This document shows, in pieces, positions 23,690 through 35,279 of a DNA stretch of 64,000 bases. The notes below the pieces were generated by a model. The model made no database searches. It had not been told where the DNA came from and was given only the letters and a program-made list of their open reading frames with translations. Source of the stretch: Cylicocyclus nassatus (lineage: Eukaryota > Nematoda > Chromadorea > Rhabditida > Strongylidae); assembly GCA_958299035.1 (NCBI GenBank), contig CATQJL010000001.1, positions 82,089,071-82,153,070 of the forward strand, in the 5' to 3' direction. The first letter of the stretch is position 1. Every line of letters starts with the position of its first letter. Position numbers and translations under genes: made by a program.

Positions 23690-23850
23690 AGCAGGTTGAT
23701 AAATAAGTGTAATAAATAATAGATAAATAAAATAATTAAATAATCAATAAAATTATAATAATAAAATATATAAACAAATAATAATAATAATATAATAAAT
23801 AATTATATAATAATCAATAAAATAATCATTAATAAATAAGTGTTTATTAG
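23690..23850. repeat. AT-only low-complexity tract
   Basis: About 160 bp of AATAAATAAT and TAATAATAA variants, including AATAAATAAGTG near both ends. Confidence 0.85.
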
Positions 23851-24479
23851 AAATTTGTATTTATGGTTGAAATTCAAAGTAGAAATCAGCTTGTAAAGAA
23901 ATTTTGCCTCTTACACATCTATATCAACTTTCAGAAAAGTAAGCTCAGAAATTTTGAAGAACTTTTCTCCCTAAAAGTCAAAAGAAAATGTGCAACGGTA
24001 ACTGAAATACACTCATACATTTTGTGATTTAGGAATGAAAGGGGAGGAAGTTATTCCTTACCCGCTCTACTACAACAAATATTTTTTCAAATCGAAGATT
24101 TGAAGTGAGAACCCGATTATGCGTTTTGCCCTTCTTCACCCCTCCGAAGTGGGCGATATACCGAGCGAGAGTAGTGGGTATGCCTGATGATTACTCTCAC
24201 AAGGGGAAAATAAATAGGAAGTGTCAGTCATTTTTCATCTGAACGGGTCTGAGCCGTCGAAATATATGAGCTCATAAATATTCATTCATCTCGGCTTCAA
24301 AAAAAAAATGCTGCGGTGTTACCATTTGGTAACTAAAACTCATTTTTATTTCTGTTTTCTGCTTTTACTGGATGTGTGCATGAACATCTAGCCTACCATA
24401 ATCACCGCTAAAATTTCCAAACCAAAATATGAAAAAATGAGAATGCCTGGACTTTTTCTTACAATTATATCTGCCACTT

Positions 24480-24598
24480 AATGTGTTTGCGCGTTTTCAC
24501 ATTGAAATGCGTAAAAATTGTCTATGGATGCAGAGCTCGGATATGTGCATTGTGATTTTTCACGCGCACATGTTGTCGACACCGCTTGGGCACTATGT
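24480..24598. repeat. fragment of the TTGTCGACACCGC MITE family
   Basis: The right end TTTTTCACGCGCACATGTTG then TCGACACCGC matches the right end of the element at 60846-60969. The left arm (TTTGCGCG) is weak. Confidence 0.6.
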
Positions 24599-24642
24599 GA
24601 GAGTAAAATTCGGATCATATTCTTGTATAAACAACGTGCCCT

Positions 24643-24808
24643 TATTCAACTGCTGACGGCTGGAAGGCGGGGCTTCGTAGCTTAATTAAGGCTAGGTAAT
24701 GATCAGAGAGCACGCGCGCGAGGGAGACGCAGACTGCGTCGCAGGCGCTAGCGGCCTTAATTAGGTCACGAAGCCCCGCCTTCCAACCGCCAAGCCAGTT
24801 GAATCAAA
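24643..24808 (-). mobile_element. GC-rich foldback MITE, copy A
   Basis: Ends ATTCAACTG and CCAGTTGAATCAAA. The arms GGAAGGCGGGGCTTCGTAGC and TCACGAAGCCCCGCCTTCCA pair, followed inward by TTAATTAAGGC and GCCTTAATTA. The core has a second, nested palindrome, GACGCAGACTGCGTC. Same orientation as copy G (63041) and opposite to the other four copies. Confidence 0.9.
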
Positions 24809-25074
24809 TTTTATGCGTTTTCTAAATATTCAACAATATTTTGAACGAATAACAAATATTTTGAAAAAAAAGGAATTATCTGGAAATACTCTGTCAGCCC
24901 AAAGGTTCTAATTTAAGATCATGATTCATTCGTTAAAAGCAGTTCCGACCGAAAAAATCTTTGAAAACTGCAAAATGTGCTAATGAGGACTAGATTACTT
25001 TAATGCTTTTCGAGTTGATTCAGTCAGCAAATCTGCAAGTATTTCCAATCTACCTTCACTTTTCTTATTTTCAG
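24809..25074. other. no gene seen
   Basis: AT-rich spacer ending in a good acceptor-like TTCTTATTTTCAG at 25074. Confidence 0.3.
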
Positions 25075-25110
25075 AGCGTATGAATCACCTCTAATCCTCT
25101 AAGGAAGTGT

Positions 25111-25485
25111 TTGTTCACTTTCTTGGTGTTTACCGTTCTGTTTTGTGCATCACATTCTCGGACATTAGAGGATTATCCTGGGTTATTCATAGCGCTATTT
25201 TTTCCCAAATGGGAGTGCTTCAAAAAGTCTGGAGTAGACGTTTCTTATTCGAACTTTTGTGAGAAACGTCATGCGAAGGGTCCCGAAGCAATAATGATGG
25301 TTCTTAAAAAAAATGAGTACTTCGCTTTGCTTGGCAAAAATGACATCAACAATCACTTCATTATTTCTGTCCCAACGCTTCAAAAAGAATCTGAAAACGG
25401 AGCTCAAATCAACTTACTACCTTTTGTCAACCCCCGAAAACAACTTTTGACATATTTTTCTGGTGCAAATAAGGGGAAGAAGTGA
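25111..25485 (+). pseudogene. open frame with signal-peptide-like start, no ATG
   Basis: A 124-codon frame opens with a hydrophobic stretch (LFTFLVFTVLFCASHS) that looks like a signal peptide with a plausible cleavage site. A Lys-rich, cysteine-containing body follows. However, the first codon is TTG, and an in-frame TGA at 25081 prevents entry from the acceptor at 25074. The first in-frame ATG is about residue 61. So it is either a decayed secreted-protein gene or chance. I recognise no family. A 12-base G tract follows the stop at 25492-25503. Confidence 0.25.
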
Positions 25486-25503
25486 ACGGGAGGGGGGGGG
25501 GGG

Positions 25504-28075
25504 AAATTCTGACGTTATGCGACGAAAAAGTTCCAGACGTGTACCTAGAGCTGTCGATCCACTGCCGTGTCTGAAGGACACTTCCAAGCACCAGCAAATT
25601 AGTTTGGCTTTTAAGTAAGCCACGCCCACTAGGATGTTATTCTTTCTTTTTGCAGTGTTATTTCCAGTTCCTTGTTTTGGAAATATCTAATTAGTTTAGG
25701 ATATTTTACCAATATAGGTCCCATGGATTTCGTTAAAAAAGCGCAAGAATTCAAATGAATTTTCTAGACTTATTTTTTATAATTCGTTACCTAATGTGCA
25801 AGGCTCACAGCACAAGAAAAATTAGTTTTCATCATATGAGAGTTCTAGAGCATAATTTGTGTTTATAGAATTTCAAACAAATTGGTTTACAGCATAACAT
25901 TTCATTCTATTCATTAGTACATAGCTCCTCTGTTTCAACAACATTTAGCTTTTATGAAAAAAAACTCTGTAAAACCTTAATCTTGCTACTTGAACGAGCT
26001 TTAGTTGAAGTTTGAAAATATCTGAATGGCGCTAAATGTTTTTTACCATTTACAATAATATATTATTATCATAGTACTTGATTACTCTTTACAACTATTT
26101 ATTTTCATTGTTATTTATTTATTCTACTATGTATTTATTTTTGCTTACTAAGTAATATTTCTGTATGAACACTATGCCAACTTTGATATTATGTGAAAGT
26201 TGCATACTGGTTTGTGTTCATAAAAAAGAAAAAAAATTATCAAGACTTTGCTTTGATGCAAATTTTCTACTCTACGGTAGTAAAGAATAAATCATGAGAT
26301 CTTGTAATGCAATCTAATACATTAAATGCTAACGACACAGTTGTAGTGACATATATTTTCTTTACTTACGTCAATTAAGTAGAAAAAATAGATTTATTAC
26401 TACAGCCTAAAGCCAGAAATTACATGTATGCCCTATCTGTAATCGTTTGATCGTTTTAACTTTTTTGGCTGTCTGGCCACGTCAAAGTCATAAATTAATA
26501 ATAATTCTTGGAGATATGTCTGGACAATTGATTTTTGCCAACTCAATAAATTGCTCAAAGATATTTGAGGCCAAAAATGTCCTAAGTAATGTCCTAACTG
26601 TCCAATGTCCTAATTCTTGAGCTTTTGTAAATTACGACTGCATAAAAAAGAAAAAAACTTCCAAGAGCAACATGAACTTGAAAATTTTGAAAAAAAACCT
26701 CGGGTAAATTCGGTAGTATTGTTTTACAATTTTCAAAGATTTCCAAGGAAGTAAATTCTTCTTTGCATTGTTCTTACAACTTTTAAGAAAAATCGTATTT
26801 ATTGACGGTTTTTGTTTCGGATATGGCTCACATACCTCAATTTCAGAAACAGCTTACAGAAACCTTCCTCGTTCCCCCTCCCCCCTTCTTCTACCCCCTC
26901 TTCACCTTTGGAATATCTGGTAATGCTGTTATACTATAGAAAATATAAAATGTGTATCTAATATTCAAAGAATCGTTAGCTGTGTTCAAAAATCTTCCAA
27001 TAGCGGGAAACCGCGGCGGGTCCCGAAGCGAACGCTCTTCCAAATGGCACCTTAGATTACTGGTTCACTGGTATAGAGCAAAATTTCATTATCAAAATGA
27101 TTGTCAGAAAAAAAGCGCATTGAGTATTTTTTGCTTTTCTCCTTCCTTCCCACTACAAAGATTTTATCTCAAATCTTTTCTAGTACTATAAGAACCCCCT
27201 ACCTCGTACACCCAATCGTCAAAAAATTCGATTAGACTGATTTGCTCCAGTTTTACCCCCTTGAACTTCTTTTTCTCTATTTACTTCCGGATGAAAAGTT
27301 CCTTCTAGGTGCAAGGAGCCACATCCTAATTGCGAGTGGTCTACTCAAGTACAACATTAGGGAATCCTATTCCAATAACAATCTTACTTGAGAACTATAT
27401 ATTGGCCATTTTCTTGGGTTAACCATGGTAACCTCGTCCGTAAAATGGCTTTCTGAAAGAAGGGATGCCATAAAATCTTTATGGCTTTGGAGGAACATCA
27501 TTCTAAGTCATTATCGCATGTCTAATGGCATCTTCTTTTGTTGATTCATGGATACCTCTAGCCGACTCTCATAAATTTTCGTTTTCAAAATCTCAAAGCT
27601 TCCCCCTTCCTTCATGTAGAAGCAGTAGCCATTTTGTTATTACCTAAGACTTTAGATACGACTATTTTACTGACTCGATAAAAAAATACCTTTTGTAAGT
27701 GTTTATTATCACATACAAGGTGGTAGATAAGAAATACGCCGAGAAGAAAGTGGGTCTTGATTCTTTCGCAAGCTGGCACTAAGCTTTGAGAAAAGTATTT
27801 CCTCTTTAACGCTAATCTGATTTTTTTAGATCATAAATATTTGACTTGTTCACAAGCAGCAGCAGCTTTGCTAGAATACAACATCACAAATTTTTACGGG
27901 TTTGAATTTTTGAATACTTCCCGTAATAACGCTAGTCGTCTGCAAGAACATAAAAACGAGCTGCTTGTGATTTTTATGAATACTCGTCAAATTAAAGGTC
28001 CGCGACCCTTTCTCGCCGAGAAAGGAGGCATGTTTAGAGGAAATAATATAAAATTCAATATGCCCTTTGATTTAA
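25504..28075. other. no gene seen
   Basis: AT-rich with scattered short frames. 25500-25630 is GC-richer and resembles a repeat end, but I found no second copy. Confidence 0.4.
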
Positions 28076-28208
28076 CCGGTTTGACGGGTGGAAAGCGACC
28101 GCTCGCACACGCAACGCGTTTGCATCTCTCTCGCGAGCGCGCTCTCTAACCATTCCTTAGTTAAGCCTCGATGCCCCGCCTTCCAGCTGCCAATCCCGTT
28201 GAATCAAA
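28076..28208 (+). mobile_element. GC-rich foldback MITE, copy B (degraded left arm)
   Basis: TTTGATTTAACCGGTTTGACGG at the left and CCCGTTGAATCAAA at the right. The right arm CCCCGCCTTCCAGCTGCCAA matches the family. The left arm is eroded to GGTGGAAAGC, and the internal TTAATTAAGGC is lost. A long + frame that ends here is a by-product of the repeat. Confidence 0.8.
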
Positions 28209-29605
28209 GCGTATCAAAAGCAAACAAATCATTTCAAATTTTCCACACCTCATAACTTATAAAAATAAGTTCTACGTTTTTTTTTATTTCAGTAAAGAGT
28301 CCTCCTACTCCATTCCTATTTTTCCTTCCAGGAGTAGGACGTACAAACTGACAATTATTGTTCCTCTTTCCAACTATGCAACAATTCTTCTCCTGAACGT
28401 CTTCACATTACCATCTCGTAACTAATATAAACTAACCGACTATGCCTTTTATTGCGTCAATGCTTTTTATGATCGCAACTCTGAGCTAAGCGAACATTGT
28501 CTAGGATTTCATTTGTTACATTATACTCTTTCCTATAACAGTTTACTTCCTTTTTTTCTAGCTCCCTCGTCTGGTTTGGTGTCGACTAACAAATTACTTC
28601 TGTTTCGTATAAAACGGCAAAGCCTTACAGACTTGAATTCAGGCGATCGTTATCACTTGAACTGCGATGTAAATTAGAAAAGGCGTAGGAGTACTGGCTT
28701 CTTGAAGAAGAGTGCTCCTAATGTGCCCTCTGGAGTTCAGATGAAGAACCTTCTGAGTTCAAAACTCTTAATGAGATTAGCAGTCAGGCTGCCTTTTTTA
28801 GTAACACTCAGAAAAACTAGATTATGACATAATTCGTACTTCGACGCAGCTAAGGTGACGTGATTGGCTATGGGTTGCGCGATGATTAAAGATTGGAAGT
28901 TAATTTACTTCTAAAAAATATTTATGACTGCGTTAGCGCTGTAGAAAGATTGCAGTTTTTTGCATACCGTAACCAGCTATGGATCAGTGTAAGAGAAATG
29001 ACGAAAAACCAACAGGTTGCCCTTCTCTTAAGCGTCATCATGCTTAATAGAAGAGCTCATACAAACAACAATAAATTACGTTGTCTTCTCTCCATTTTCT
29101 ATTTTCCGAACCTACTCAAATCGACGAATACTCACTCATACATCAGCTCCGCTCACATCACTTCCAATATTCGACGATCGGTTTTATAGAGCAGCAGTAC
29201 TAATTTTTCCCGTATCGCAGCTCGGCGATGCGAGAGCTCCTTGGATCGGCCTGGCAGGGAGCGCCTGTAGTCGCTGCGGGACCACTCTGGCTGGGAAACG
29301 CTTCCAAGTGGGATACATAAGGCTGCTCTTTCCTTCTTTGACTTTCGTTTTCATTAATCTTTTCACATCACTGGGGCCTTCAGCAGCTTCAGCAGAAGAC
29401 GATTGTGTTAAGCAGTCGAGCTTTAGGATGCTTTTGTGGATCGGATAGCAGATGATCAACGATGCGGGAGTGGAGATTTGTTCGCGCCGTTCCATCTGGA
29501 GTGGGCTTCTAGCGGCAGAACTTGATATGGGAACCCAGAATCTTTCTGTGTTGAGGCTTTTGACAAGTAACATGAAACGAGCGACTTATCCCGTGTTATT
29601 GTTTC
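28209..29605. other. no confident gene; GC-richer 29184-29573
   Basis: The minus strand is open for 130 codons (29573 to 29184), but the sequence shows no domain and no clear exon borders. A second minus frame overlaps it. It adjoins the repeat at 29606 and may be part of an older element. Confidence 0.3.
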
Positions 29606-29938
29606 AAAGGCGGTGCCCAAGCAAATCTGGGCATGTGGGTTTTTTACCTTGGAATCTGACTTGAAAGTTTTAGCTAGGGCATTGCCTAAACCGCAGCGCA
29701 AATTGTTTATTCACGGCTGGAACCCCCCCCCCCCCCCCTTAGAATGGGTCCCAGCGCGAATGTAGTGTTAAAGTGAGCGAAATCGTTCTAGAGTCACGGT
29801 CACGGTGCAGGGGAGTTTTCGAGGACGAATTCAGCGGTGAATGAACAGTCTGCACTGCCCTTTAGGCAGTTAGGACCCCTTCATCAATTTCCGGGCGACA
29901 AACCCCTGGGCCCAGATTTGCCTGGACACTGCCCCTAA
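29606..29938. repeat. inverted-repeat element, AAGGCAGTGTC family, copy 3
   Basis: AAGGCGGTGCCCAAGCAAAT at the left is mirrored by CCCAGATTTGCCTGGACACT then GCCCC at the right. The right end resembles the right end of the copy at 1317-1738. A 16-base C tract lies at 29723-29738. Confidence 0.5.
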
Positions 29939-32556
29939 GTCACTGTTTTATAGGTAGTGGTTCATAGTACACTCTTTCTCTGGTTTCATTTAATTCTACA
30001 AACTTAATTTAGACGCGCGTTTGGGTTGTAGTGCAAGTCGGTAGCAGACGCCTAAGATCCTAGGGTGCAGGTTTAGCGATGCAGGACAGTCAAGCACACG
30101 CTAAAGGTGCTGAGCCCATATAGCCTCAACATTACGTCCATATGTCCGAATATTAAGGCCTTCACGCCAAATTTATAAGAAAGTCCACAACACTCTCCGT
30201 TCAGTGCCAGCAGTTGACCGGCCACTTCTTAGAACAGCCTTTTAACGAAAGCGCTTCTGCATAGTTCTATATTGTGACTAATTGAAAACTTTTCTGAAAC
30301 TTAATCAAACTATAGATCTTGATCGTTCAGCTAGTAGTTTTCAAGAAATATAATATTATCTGGTAAAATGCCTTGGCTTGCTATTATAGATGCTCAAAGC
30401 TACCGTATTTCGAATATGGCACATGCAGTCTCTGCATATATCTCTTTGAAAATTCAGAGCTTGATAACAGACTTAATACGTTCGATGTCCATCTGGCGTG
30501 AACATCGTTCTTCTTGACATACATACGGATCATGCAAACCTTTCTTCCGATTCAGGTCATTTGCATGAATAGCCTTTCCGTCTAACGATAAGAAATTTTG
30601 GAGCTAGGTCTGATCTACGACCAAATTCACTAACTTAAGCAGCATCCAGATCATCTTGGTTTTTCATGCTTAATTTTGCTGTTTAAGCGATTATTCCTTC
30701 ATCGTGTCTGTATCTTGTACTGATACCGCAATTGATAATCGTAATATAAAATCTTATATTATCAGTAGCAGTTCACTTTCCAGGAACTACTACAGCAACT
30801 GATAAACCGTAGTGTAGAATTTTACATCCTTCTAGTCCCACTAGCTGACATGTTGACGCTGACATTCCTTCTAAAGACGAAGTAGCCAAATTATAAAAAG
30901 TGCATGAGATTAACGCAAAAAACATTGACGTACACCGGAAATAACAAGATATCCTTCTATTCATCGCTAGCAGCAAACGAAATGTCCAAAAAAGTGCTGA
31001 TCTCCTTCTTCTTACCCTAAGGACGACATTATAACTCTAGGTCGTCTAAAAAGATATGGTCGGATTGTGAGAACTGTCGTCATCTACGATTCTCGTGCAA
31101 ATCCAGTTCTTCCAGACGGCAGCTGGGAGCAGCTCAGCTCAGATATCATTTTTCACACGATTTGCTTTTTGACGTCGAGACCCATGAATGGTAAGGACAA
31201 ACGGACAGCCCACAAAGCAGTGCTGAAAAAAGAGGAGGCGTGAGATCTGGAGGGAGGATGATTGTTTATATAGTCTTGATGGCGGACTGTTTTATATAGC
31301 TAAGCTCATTCTTTTATGGATCACTTATTTCTTTGAAAGCAATTTTTAGGATTAAGGCTGGGAACACCTCCAAGAGCGACGTTTTGTCTCCCAATATTAT
31401 AAGCAAATGCAAATCAGCAATGTTTTCGATACTGCGCGCTCTGTTGAGTCCGACGTCTCTTTGTGTTGCGCTCAGCCCGTTGTCCATCTTTCCGCAGTTT
31501 TCGTATCTCTTTTCAAACACCAAAAATCTTCATAAACCACATTCGAAACTAGTTGAGTAAATTTAGTAGCCCGTCATGATGAAATTCGGTCTAGACAATT
31601 TGCAATTGTGCAATTGCACATAATGTGCGTAGTGGTGCAAACTCGGAACATCACTGGTCGACTTCATTAACAAGTTAGTTCTCTTTTAGAAATAACCGTA
31701 AGGAAGAATTGGATTCTACGTGTATCAATCATTTTGTGTGCAATTGCAGAAATGCAAGGTTGGATTTGACTACAGCTTGCGCGTAAGACTCTGATTCTTG
31801 TGTTTTATACAATTAATTACTCACTTTTATTTTTTATCTATCTATTCACATATCTATCTGTTCACTTTTATTAAATCACACCTCTTTCTACAGTCTTTTC
31901 ACTCCGAATTAGCCTTCTCTACTTCCTTTTTCAAAATTCTCGGAACGAAATTTGCAGCGATGTACTTTAAGCTTCTTTTTCACGTCACCAAATTCTGTTT
32001 TTATCAATGGCCAAAAAAGATTTAAGGTTTTCAATACCTCGCCCTCGTGGACATTCGCCAACGCACTCTTCTATATATAGCAGCGATAATGAGAGGCTTT
32101 TTATATGGCTTGTAGAAAAGACGATTATAAAGTTGAACTTTAATTCCCAGTCAATTCTAGTACCAATGTTTGGCTACCGATGGTAGGCTCGTCTAGATTT
32201 TCCGGTGGGAAGTTATTCCACGATCAAAACACACACAGAAGCATTCTTTTGTTCTTTTTCGCCCGAACAAGAACTCTCTCATACCTTATAGTGCCAACAA
32301 ATTCATCTTCCTCTCATCTCTTATCTCGCCAAAAAATAATCTTTACCGTTGCCATCTTATTTTGTAAATTATTTGCAAATGTTGATGCCCTAAATGTATC
32401 CGATTATTCAGTGGATTACCAATCAACCTATCGTTTTATGTTCTCTTCGTCTCAGACAAATTCGTCGTTGACCACTGATTCCAGACGCCTTTTATTTACG
32501 CACTATATCTTGTGTCTACCTCAATCAAATGAAATCAAACATACTAGTCTGCACAC
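29939..32556. other. no gene seen
   Basis: AT-rich to moderate composition with short frames only. No exon chain or repeat was resolved. Confidence 0.4.
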
Positions 32557-32568
32557 TTAGCAAATTGC

Positions 32569-32773
32569 GGGTATAGGGCGTTAGGCGACAAACCCAATTT
32601 TTTTGAACCCCAAAGAACTCCCCATGCAAAACGTCTCCGGCGCCAAAAACAAGGGGTTAGGGTCGGGGCCGATACATTACCCGACGCCATTGAAAAAATG
32701 GTGCATACTTTTGAGTTACGGGATTTACGTTGCTTACGTTTTGCACATTTTGTCGCCTAACGCTTGCCCTCCC
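32569..32773. mobile_element. 205 bp MITE with 12 bp direct-repeat flanks
   Basis: The ends GGGTATAGGGCGTTAGGCGA and TCGCCTAACGCTTGCCCTCCC are imperfect inverted repeats that share GCGTTAGGCGACAAA almost exactly. The element is flanked by the identical word TTAGCAAATTGC (32557-32568 and 32774-32785). A duplication of this size would suit Mutator-like elements, which usually make 8-11 bp, so the class is tentative. Confidence 0.8.
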
Positions 32774-32838
32774 TTAGCAAATTGCTGATGTCTGGAGTGT
32801 TGAAGAAGTCAGCCAAGTGTGAAAGGAATACTATAATA

Positions 32839-32844
32839 TTTATT
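32839..32844 (-). terminator. AATAAA polyadenylation signal
   Basis: AATAAA on the minus strand, 15 bases after the stop of the third ORF of the small ORF cluster. Its position fits a 3' end for that transcript. Six-base matches are common in AT-rich DNA. Confidence 0.4.
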
Positions 32845-32859
32845 CGTTAAACGCAATCT

Positions 32860-33057
32860 TCACTTCGCATCACTGTAATTACTATGATAGTTGTCGCGGC
32901 TAGCGGTGCACGCGCTCTTCAAAGTATGCAGCACCACTTGATTCGCACATCCGATCGCGATTACGGTAGCCTTAGCTTTTCGGACCTCTCCTTGCTGGCG
33001 CTTAGCTAAGAAAACGGCTCTGTAAGGCGGCGGAGCCTCATTTGCTCGCTTGTCCAT
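32860..33057 (-). CDS. unknown 65-residue protein, ORF 3 of a compact cluster
   Basis: ATG-started frame with the opening MDKRANEAPPPYRAVFLAKR and a Ser/Asn-rich tail. It is basic and GC-rich relative to its surroundings. It overlaps the end of the previous ORF by 20 bases in another frame (GGCGAAAATGG), and the stop is followed at once by AATAAA. I do not recognise a family. It could be a genuine small protein, the out-of-frame end of ORF 2 after a frameshift, or an exon of a spliced gene. Confidence 0.35.
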   Translation of the reverse strand: MDKRANEAPPPYRAVFLAKRQQGEVRKAKATVIAIGCANQVVLHTLKSACTASRDNYHSNYSDAK

Positions 33058-33355
33058 TTTCGCCTTTATTGATTACTTTTGTCTGTAATTTCAATATTGC
33101 ACCATCGTGCCTTGAGCTCCCGCATTGGATATGTTTTTGTTGCTTTCCAAGCGGTAGAAGCGGTTGCACATTTGGGGATAATTCAAGCGCAGTACGCGCA
33201 AAGATGAAAGCAACCCCTTTTGGAATTGGTGCTGAAAGGATTATCGGGAACGGAAAGGGTTGCATCATTTCTTTCGGCCCTAGGCAACCGGCGACGAGTC
33301 TGTTTGGTGAGGCCTCGGGAAGTTTATGATCTGAGATAAGTCTAACGGTAGCCAT
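33038..33355 (-). CDS. unknown 105-residue protein, ORF 2 of a compact cluster
   Basis: ATG in good context (AAACATGGC). The product starts MATVRLISDHKLPEASPNRL, has a proline/hydrophobic middle (PFPFPIILSAPIPKG) and a basic tail. There is no signal peptide and no clear membrane helix. An acceptor-like ATTACAG inside it leaves a spliced model possible. The opposite strand is also open here for 95 codons, so strand choice rests on the three consecutive minus-strand ORFs and the flanking TATA and AATAAA. Family unknown. Confidence 0.4.
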   Translation of the reverse strand: MATVRLISDHKLPEASPNRLVAGCLGPKEMMQPFPFPIILSAPIPKGVAFIFARTALELSPNVQPLLPLGKQQKHIQCGSSRHDGAILKLQTKVINKGENGQASK

Positions 33356-33465
33356 GTTTCTTCTTTTTCTTATTTGGTAGTTTCAAGTTGTAGTGTAGTT
33401 TGTGTTTAGAGATAAATGTGTTTAATCTAGTCGGTTCCTTTCTTTTCATCAGCGTTCACGCGCTA

Positions 33466-33675
33466 TCATCGTGCCGTTTTGTACGGGTAGAGGTAGTCCT
33501 TGGCAGCGGCCGTTAAGGAGTACCTAACCTCATCGGACGCGCACATCATTTCAGAGACAATAGGGATTTTTGGAGTAGTTACGGCGAGTCGCGGTTGGGC
33601 TAATACACCGAGGCGCCACGGTCGATTTGTCTTAGATGAAATAAGATTTGTGTTAAGCTCAAAGAGGCAAATCAT
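33466..33675 (-). CDS. unknown 69-residue protein, ORF 1 of a compact cluster
   Basis: The ATG lies about 95 bases downstream of a TATA-like box and 13 bases after an acceptor-like GATTACAG. The product contains RPWRLGVLAQPRLAVTTPKI and ends in YLYPYKTAR. It is about 110 bases upstream of ORF 2. Composition is nearer 50% GC against an AT-rich background, which suggests selection or foreign origin. I recognise no family. Confidence 0.4.
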   Translation of the reverse strand: MICLFELNTNLISSKTNRPWRLGVLAQPRLAVTTPKIPIVSEMMCASDEVRYSLTAAAKDYLYPYKTAR

Positions 33676-33769
33676 CTGATGGAGTTACTGTAATCATTTG
33701 ATGTAAGTTTTCCGATGAAAATATAGTACTAAATAAAAAACATACTTAACATTAGCAAGCAATATTGAG

Positions 33770-33777
33770 TATATATA
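33770..33777 (-). promoter_or_regulatory. TATA-like box upstream of the small ORF cluster
   Basis: TATATATA in the context CTCTATATATACTC on the minus strand, about 95 bases before the first ORF. Plausible as a core promoter only because of the downstream ORFs. Confidence 0.3.
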
Positions 33778-35279
33778 GAGCCGCAGCGTGATAAGCTATG
33801 GTAGGGCAATATCTCTTTGAAAAATGTCTTGCCGAAACAGGAGTCTTTTCTTCACAGAGTGTTTGCCCTCAAGGAATGGTGCGACGGTTGCGAACAAATG
33901 TTATCTGTTTTCTGCTGACTCTTTTTTGCAAAGACAAGTGCAGTAATGTACAAATTTCCTTCCACGTGATATGTTACTATGTATCAGCTGAAGTTTTGCC
34001 AAAATTTCGTGATAGTCCTAAAATAGCGTAAATCTCTATATCACTATTTGCGGGTGCCACTGAAAACAACGCAAAAATAATGTCACAATCATCTTACAGT
34101 AAGAACAAGGAGGAGAAAGTGTGCAGTGTTGACTATGCAAAGTCTTGCAAAATCTGACCGAATAAAGAGCCTCTGTTCAAGCCCGAAAACTCTCATGAGA
34201 GCACAATTGGGACCTCCTATATAAGTTGCACTTTTCATCAGCACAACATAAGCACCACCTTGAGCACATTTCTACAACTGAAGCGGGCACCATTCTCTCT
34301 TTTCTTTCTAGGTTTTTCTTTACCGTCGTTTCGCGTTAATAATGAGCTGTTGAGAGATTTATTGTGGCAAATAAAGTAGAGAAGAGCCTTTCAATTGTCT
34401 TTCAATGAGCAGAAATAGCTTCTTCTAGTCACCTCTTTTTTCTTGCATCCATCATTTACATAGAAATGGTATGCAGAAAGTATGTAGGCATGAAGAAATG
34501 CTTTGAATAGAAATTATACAATGTTATAGACATAATGAATGCTATAGCCTCATCCCGCAAAGATTAGTTGGCCTACAGCGCACTAAAAATTTTGATGTAA
34601 AAATTTAATTAGAACCATTTTCTGCAGATTCCTATTATGAATAGAGGGGGAGAAGTGACCTATCACTTACAATTTTTTGGGAAATGAAAAATGAGTTGCA
34701 TCATACAATGTTTAATCCTAAACAAAGCTTTCTCTAAGTTTCTCGATTTGATTATCTGACTATTTTCCGATGCAAAACTTTCACTTTTATCATCAATATT
34801 GTTATTTAAGCTATGGGAACTGCATAACTGAACCTTATCCAAATTTAGACATGCGTTTTTCGTTTTCCATGTTCTGATTTTCTTCGGTTGTTGATTTGTT
34901 CACGACAGCTCGGCTCAGATATTCTCATTTGTATTGTTTCTAAAACTTCAATATTTTATTTGGCTTTACACATTGGAATATTATTACATTGTAAAGATAG
35001 CTGAATAAGTTGATTTATAGATTTGATCTTCTGAATTCTTGCGCTGGAATAGCTTCTCCAATAGACTTTCTTATTGTAAATAAGTCTTACTGTCAAGATT
35101 GCGTACACGTGAGCAAAAGCTCGAAAGCTCGAAGTTTGGTGCCTTGAGTTTTATGTTGCTCCCTATTATAAGAATGTAAGCTACTAATAATAATAGCACT
35201 TTAGTTAACATGCAGTTAAATACTGCGGGAAATAGTAAGGGAAAAATTACGAAGAGTTTGAAACTATAACTACTAAGTA
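33778..35279. other. no gene seen
   Basis: AT-rich spacer with no coherent coding or repeat signal. Confidence 0.4.

Noticed and set aside
29184..29573. 129-codon minus frame
   Set aside because: No recognisable family, a second overlapping frame is equally open, and it adjoins a repeat; kept only as a region note.
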